Shown here: in pieces, positions 1 to 64,000 of the stretch
Position numbering within the stretch: the first letter of the stretch is position 1
How the letters are laid out: each line of letters opens with the position of its first letter
From: Chrysogorgia sp. JL179-B06
Taxonomy: Eukaryota; Cnidaria; Anthozoa; Scleralcyonacea; Chrysogorgiidae
Length of the DNA stretch: 64,000 nucleotides
Reading direction: 5' to 3'
NCBI GenBank assembly: GCA_035772405.1
Contig: JAYKKM010000043.1
Span: 2,634,501 to 2,698,500 of the forward strand
The notes under the pieces: model-generated
Databases searched by the model: none
The model's input: the letters and a program-made list of their open reading frames with translations, nothing else
Told to the model about the DNA's origin: nothing
Translations under genes and position numbers: made by a program

Positions 1-833
1 CTCTTTCGCTCTCTGTCACTGATCTTGAAAGAAGACTGAATGGAACAACTATTGTTCAGAAAATGAAGCCAGAAGTCCGCCATTACTAAGGGACCAACTG
101 AGGATCCTACGAGGTTTTTGCTGGTTTATGTGCTCTTACCATCGACAAAATAAAATAATTTTACTATAAAGAGGACCAGAAAACATTTTTCAAATTACTG
201 GGTAAAACGATTCATGGCCTACCTACAGATTTACTGCGACTTTGGTCCCTTAGCAATGGCCGCCGTTGGCTCTAATATTTCAGCGAGAGAAGCGTAATAC
301 GAGACGTCAAATTAGGTTCAAGATTTTATGCATTTAATGTTAACAATGAAACTATATTGGCCAGACACTAAACCTATTTCGCGAGCGTCAGAGTTTGATT
401 TGCTTGCAAATCGGAGCTTTTAATGATCTCTCGCAATTTACATTATGCAAATATGCAGGCTTCAAAATCAGCTCATCGGATGCAATAGAAAGCTCAACCC
501 AGTCCTATTTTTGATATCAGTGCTCTCTGTTTATCAAACACCTTGACGTCATCTTTCGAGTTCAATTCGGACGTCTCAAGTCTCTGTGACAGATTTTTTA
601 ATAAATTGGTCAATTTCGAGGCTTAAAAACGTCTTTTTTAGAAAATAACAAATATGAAAGTGTGTTCAAAACATGCCTAACAACGAAAAACTGGAAAAAA
701 TCGTTTCACAGGCACTTTAAATGAGGTTTTGTAAAATATACCGCGCTCGTTAATTCTGGTAAATTACCTAAAGAAATTGGACTGTCTGAAAATGAATTAT
801 GAGTTATAAATTTATTCATGGATAAATTATATA
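1..833. other. no recognised feature
   Basis: AT-rich intronic DNA. The start (gaacaactattgttca near 45) resembles 24323-24345, so it is part of a dispersed repeat. I see no exon here that would continue the GRAF-like gene. Confidence 0.5.
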
Positions 834-998
834 TAGCCCCATGACAGACGGCGTATTTGTTGTAAGTAAATAATAAGTGCTGTAAATAATAAGTTCGACC
901 TATTAAATACGCCGTATAACTCAACAGCCCAATTTAGATCGACCCAAATAGGAATTTAATATGGTGCATGAAAAATATGCCGTCTGTTATGGGGCTTT
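834..998. mobile_element. foldback MITE, about 165 bp
   Basis: Terminal inverted repeats AGCCCCATGACAGACGGCG on the left and the complement of GCCGTCTGTTATGGGGCT on the right, with one mismatch. No coding capacity. Confidence 0.8.
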
Positions 999-1331
999 AG
1001 ATCATTGAGATGTTATATATATATATATATATATATTACATCTTACCTTACCTTTCATTTACCTTCTGAAAGTCTCGAAGAACATCTTAAACATGTATTC
1101 TTTCTCATGAATTAAACTTGATTATTTCTGTTTTAGCCTCCACTTTTTAACCCGCCATCCAGTGTCACAAGGGCTGGAGTCTTGATTTATTTCAAGATTG
1201 CTGGGGAGTGGAGGGCTTCTATCGTTAAAAGTTAATCGTGTGTGTGGAAAATGGAAGTAGGTATAGTAATGAAACAATCATTTTAAATACCATTCTATAT
1301 ATATATATATATAGTTATAAACTTAAAAATG

Positions 1332-1380
1332 ATTGTTTGCTACTCCGAGTTTCACGCCGAGGCGATCTTCAGGCAATAAT
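1332..1380 (-). ncRNA. hammerhead-like RNA motif in Penelope 3' region
   Basis: On the minus strand: UUGC, CUGAAGA, a 4-bp stem CGCC/GGCG, GAA, AC/GU mini-stem, A, then GCAA pairing back with UUGC. This fits stem I-CUGANGA-stem II-GAA-stem III-UH-stem I of minimal hammerhead ribozymes, which are known from Penelope-like elements. Odd: the pair next to the core in stem II is U-U, not G-C. It sits about 45 bp downstream of the GIY-YIG stop. Confidence 0.5.
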
Positions 1381-1423
1381 GGAACTGATTTGGCGGTCCT
1401 GCTTTTATAGTAGGCTTTGCGTC

Positions 1424-1988
1424 ATGGTACATGTACGTGGGAGGCTTGATGAGTCATCACTTTTTTCTTCGCGCGGTTGTTTGAAATGCTAAACTTATAT
1501 TGGCGGCGGCATTTCGAAACAAGTTCCGATCTTTTGTTAAGTAAAGTTTGTTTATGGGCTTTCATGATGTGGAGCTTCTCGTCGAGGCATGAATTACAGC
1601 GTTTCCCTCCACTTCTGTATGCTTTTGCGTGTTTTATCACTGACCAATCGATTTTAAAAGGCAGATTTTTGTTTTTAAGTTCCCATACATGCTTAGATAG
1701 TTCTGTTTCGTTGCTGTACGTCTTGTTTTTGAAAGATTTAGTGTGGTTTCTGTATCGTTCTTTGAAAGTATTTGCCGTCATACCAATGTATTGTTTCGCT
1801 TGATTGTCGTCGGTAGTGATTATACATTTGCTTTGTAAACGATGCTGCATGTAAGGCAGTTTCCGTTTAGCGGGCATTCATCCTTTCTCCTGCAGTTGCA
1901 TCTGTTTTCGTGGAGCAGGCTGGTTTTCGAAAGGATCCGTGCATTGTGCCTCATGATGGCGCTTTTCATGTTAGCCATGCATGTGTAA

Positions 1989-1992
<4 letters not shown>
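1424..1992 (-). pseudogene. Penelope-like element, GIY-YIG endonuclease end (PLE1)
   Basis: Remnant of a Penelope-like retroelement. The frame from 1992 reads SYTCMANMKSAIMRHNARIL, a cysteine cluster CNCRRKDECPLNGNC and IVYKANV, then shifts near 1820 into IITTDDNQAKQYIGMTANTF and KRCNSCLDEKLHI, ending RSELVSKCRRQYKF. QYIGMT is the second half of the GIY-YIG motif; the E of DEKLHI is the usual catalytic-region acid. Reverse transcriptase is missing. The fragment runs exactly between two TA arrays (1297-1313 and 1993-2029). Confidence 0.85.

Positions 1993-2029
<37 letters not shown>
1993..2029. repeat. (TA)n between two divergent Penelope fragments
   Basis: About 18 TA units followed by a short poly-A at 2030-2041. 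The left neighbour reads away on the minus strand and the right neighbour on the plus strand. Confidence 0.95.
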
Positions 2030-2035
<6 letters not shown>

Positions 2036-2040
2036 AAAAA

Positions 2041-3233
2041 ATGGTACAGCTATGGGACCTAAGAATTCCTGTTCCTATGCCGATATTGTCGCGGAACATA
2101 TAGATAAGAAGGTGCTAGAATCTAAGGATATGTATCCTGAGTTGAGATCTTGGTTTAGATTTCGGGATGACACGTTTGTGCTTTGGCGTGGTACAGTGTT
2201 GCGGCTTAATGAATTTTTTAGTACTTTGAATTCATTTGATTCTTATTTACAATTTACAATGGATGTTGGGGGTAGTTCTTTGCATTTTTTGGATCTTTCT
2301 ATTTCCATATCTAATAATTGTTTGAAAACATCGGTGTATAGTAAGCCTACTGACCCACATATATATCTTAATGCAAATTCGTGTCATCCTGGTTCGCAAA
2401 TACGTGGTATTGCCAAGGGTGTAGCTTTGAGATTACGTAGGATATGTTCTAATGAGGATGATTTTAAGGTTAAGAGTAAGGAATATATTAGTTATTTAAT
2501 CGAGTGTGGCCATGATGAAACACATGTCAAAGAGAAGTTTAGGGAAGTTGCAGATAAGACTCGGGAAGATGCTCGAAAGAGTAGAAAGAAGGTCGAGGGT
2601 GGGTATTGCGTGTTTAGTGTTAAATATAATCCCAGAGCGCCTGACATTCAATTTTTTTTTAAGAAACATCGATCTATTATTGATGGTGACACACGGGCCA
2701 AGTCTATTTTGCCTGAAAAGGCGATTCGGTTTACGTATAAACGGAATGCTAATTTAAAAGAGCTTTTAGCACCTTCTAATCCGTATAAGAACACCAATAA
2801 TCAAGATGCGCTGGGCTGTTATAAGTGTTCAGCTAAGCGTTGTGATTGCTGTAATAACTTTCTTATTACCGGTAGCACTTTTCGTTCAGCCAATACTGGG
2901 AAAGTTTACAAGATCAGGAAATCCCTTTCATGTAGTTCGGCTAATGTGGTATATCTCGCAGAATGTGTGGCTTGTGGTTTGCAGGGGATAGGTTCTACTG
3001 TCAATTTTAAGAGCCGACTTGCAAATTACAAATCGTACATAAAGCATAAACGAAGAACTTGCAGTACTGTAAATCACTTTTTGGACTGTCATGGTGTTGA
3101 TCATTCGGCATTAAAATTTATGTTGATTGATCAGAGGCATGACAGTCTTAGAGAATGCGAGAATTTTTGGATTGGTGCTTTGTTGACAAATCGGGGAGGT
3201 CTTAACTGTGATCATGATTTTGTACAACAATAG
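2041..3233 (+). pseudogene. 5'-truncated Penelope-like element: RT C-terminal part, zinc finger, GIY-YIG (PLE2)
   Basis: An open frame of about 393 codons survives. It opens inside the RT at GTAMGPKNSCSYADIV. WFRFRDDTFVLW is the RT motif C region, with FRDD in place of the usual YVDD-like box; HFLDLSISI, SKPTDPHIYLN and LRLRRICS are Penelope RT/thumb motifs. A CxxCx4CxxC finger (CYKCSAKRCDCC) precedes NVVYLAEC..CGLQGIGST, the GIY-YIG region, where the second YIG tyrosine is replaced (GIG). The Zn motif suggests the Neptune-type branch. The first RT motifs are lost at the poly-A/TA junction, so the copy is dead although its frame is intact. Confidence 0.88.
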
Positions 3234-3347
3234 TTTTCTTTATACTGTTTAGTATACCATTGTTGGTATTTGTTCTATTTACGCATATTTATTAGTTAGT
3301 TTAATTTATTCAATTTTATGTTTATATATAAAGGAACTTTAAGATTG

Positions 3348-4583
<1,236 letters not shown>

Positions 4584-4701
4584 GCCACTTTGCCTGAAGA
4601 AGATCACTTTGTTATATTCACATATCAACAGGGCATAATGCTCAATGTTTTCCCTTAATTCTACTTTGATTAGTTTCGGTCGGAAAATGTCATTCGCGTA
4701 C

Positions 4702-62701
<58,000 letters not shown>

Positions 62702-62812
62702 CTAGTAAGAAAGAGACTATCATTATATGCACCACAGCATTGGGAACATATCGCGTTTCACTTTAAATTACGAAATTATATTTATTGAAATGACGATGTT
62801 GCTCTTTGGAGA

Positions 62813-63378
62813 ATTTAGAGTAATGAGAATTAGAGTAATGAGAATTAGAGTAATGAGAATTAGAGTAATGAGAATTAGAGTAATGAGAATTAGAGTAATG
62901 AGAATTAGAGTAATGAGAATTAGAGTAATGACAATTAGAGTAATGACAATTGGAGTAATGACAATTGGAGTAATGAGAATTAGAGAAATGAGAATTAGAG
63001 AAATGAAAATTAGAGTAATGAGAATTAGAGTAATGAGAATTAGAGTAATGAGAATTAGAGTAATGAGAATTAGAGTAATGAGAATTAGAGTAATGAGAAT
63101 TAGAGTAATGAGAATTAGAGTAATGAGAATTAGAGTAATGAGAATTAGAGTAATGAGAATTAGAGTAATGAGAATTAGAGTAATGAGAATTAGAGTAATG
63201 AGAATTAGAGTAATGAGAATTAGAGTAATGAGAATTAGAGTAATGAGAATTAGAGTAATGAGAATTAGAGTAATGACAATTAGAGTAATGAGAATTAGAG
63301 TAATGAGAATTTAGAGTAATGAGAATTAGAGTAATGAGAAGTAGAGTAATGAGAATTAGAGTAATGAAAATTGATTTA
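62813..63378. repeat. 15-bp minisatellite, about 37 copies
   Basis: Unit GAGTAATGAGAATTA, a multiple of three, so false frames (VMRIR and SNSHY repeats) run on both strands. It starts about 110 bp upstream of the exon 1 acceptor. Confidence 0.97.
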
Positions 63379-63398
63379 CAGTTGATTTCACGCATTGA

Positions 63399-63714
63399 TT
63401 AAAGTGCCTATATGAAATGAAAATTAAGTTTGTCTTATTTAAATGCACACGAAAATGAATAGGAATGATAATTTAGAGTTCTTTCGTAACTCGCGTAGTT
63501 CTTGAGATATTTAGACTATTGTGATATACAAATGAGATACTGTACCCTACTGTATGACGTCAAGATGTTTCTATATTTTTATAAAATCAAATATGTCTTT
63601 GAGATTATTCAACGAAATCACTTGAAACGTTGCACAGTACGACACTTCGTGAAACCTAACATTATTACATCGGAATAGCGATGGCATATTAATTTACTAT
63701 TTCTAATTTCTTAA
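63399..63714. mobile_element. TTAA MITE, family B, copy 2 (left part)
   Basis: Follows the 59204-59666 copy up to ctatttctaatttct, then is interrupted at a TTAA by a family D element. Confidence 0.85.
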
Positions 63715-64000
63715 AGGACATTGGTAACAAAAATTAAGTTTGTCTAATATGAAAGAACTCGTAAAATGATAGAGTAACACCTTTTACAACTTTTCTGTAT
63801 TTTACTTCGTTTTGGAAATATTCCAGTTTGTTTGATATGTAAATGAGATAGTCTCTGACGTCAGGAGCTGGGTAGATAATTTTCACTCATTAGAACATTA
63901 GTTCCATATTCTAGTTTGTTCCACAAATTTACTTGAAAATGTGCGTATAATAACTCCTCACGATAATGAACGTTATAAACTTAGCAATCACTGAGATATA
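63711..64000. mobile_element. TTAA MITE, family D, copy 3 (runs off window)
   Basis: TTAAAGGACATTGGTAACAAA left end, gtaaatgagatagtctctgacgtcagg internal motif. The right half lies beyond 64000. Confidence 0.85.

Noticed and set aside
62727..63395. VMRIR repeat protein (+) and SNSHY repeat protein (-)
   Set aside because: Both strands of a 15-bp repeat whose length is a multiple of three.

Overview
Eukaryotic, AT-rich, repeat-dense DNA with no prokaryotic features. Cnidarian-style mobile elements (Penelope-like elements with a C-terminal GIY-YIG domain, Harbinger, Tc1, a pogo-like element, TTAA MITEs, tRNA-derived SINEs, TTAGGG blocks) and intron-rich structure suggest an anthozoan such as a coral or sea anemone. 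The species assignment is inference.

One host gene accounts for the window. On the minus strand I recognise 19 short coding exons, from 62701 down to 4702. Spliced in order they give one uninterrupted reading frame of about 582 residues, and all 18 junctions agree in phase. The product is a GRAF/oligophrenin-family Rho GTPase-activating protein: a partial BAR domain (exons 1-4), PH domain (5-9), linker (10), RhoGAP domain with the arginine finger (11-16) and a proline-rich tail (17-19). The start of the BAR domain lies beyond 64000. The 3' end, including any SH3 domain, was not found and probably lies left of position 1. Most of the exons are hidden inside misleading open frames.

Everything else is intronic. 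Left to right: two divergent Penelope fragments bracketed by TA arrays (1.3-3.3 kb); a 235-bp tandem repeat (3.5-4.4 kb); a foldback carrying a TTAA MITE (6.1-7.5 kb); CAAG/CAAA low complexity (8.4-9.0 kb); a TTAA MITE (11.7-12.2 kb); a decayed two-gene Harbinger element with a nested MITE (14.8-18.3 kb); several foldbacks (20-24 kb); two 20-bp minisatellites (24.8-26.0 and 27.0-29.6 kb), the second split by a Penelope insertion; a Tc1 element (34.0-36.0 kb); a 3.9-kb inverted-repeat element with a decayed XPG/PIN-like nuclease plus CXC-domain protein (36.5-40.4 kb); a long-TIR transposon inside a TA array (42.6-44.9 kb); a pogo-like element (46.3-47.9 kb); SINEs; a TIR element (53.9-55.1 kb); LINE remnants; a chain of four MITEs (57.6-59.7 kb); a 1.8-kb hexamer array (60.0-61.8 kb); and a 15-bp array (62.8-63.4 kb).

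Most worth follow-up: the nuclease/CXC element with terminal inverted repeats, the TTAA-MITE group with an internal empty-site control and shared octamer/CRE-like motifs, the hammerhead-like RNA motifs at Penelope 3' ends, and the large arrays lying within about 30-190 bp of GRAF exons.
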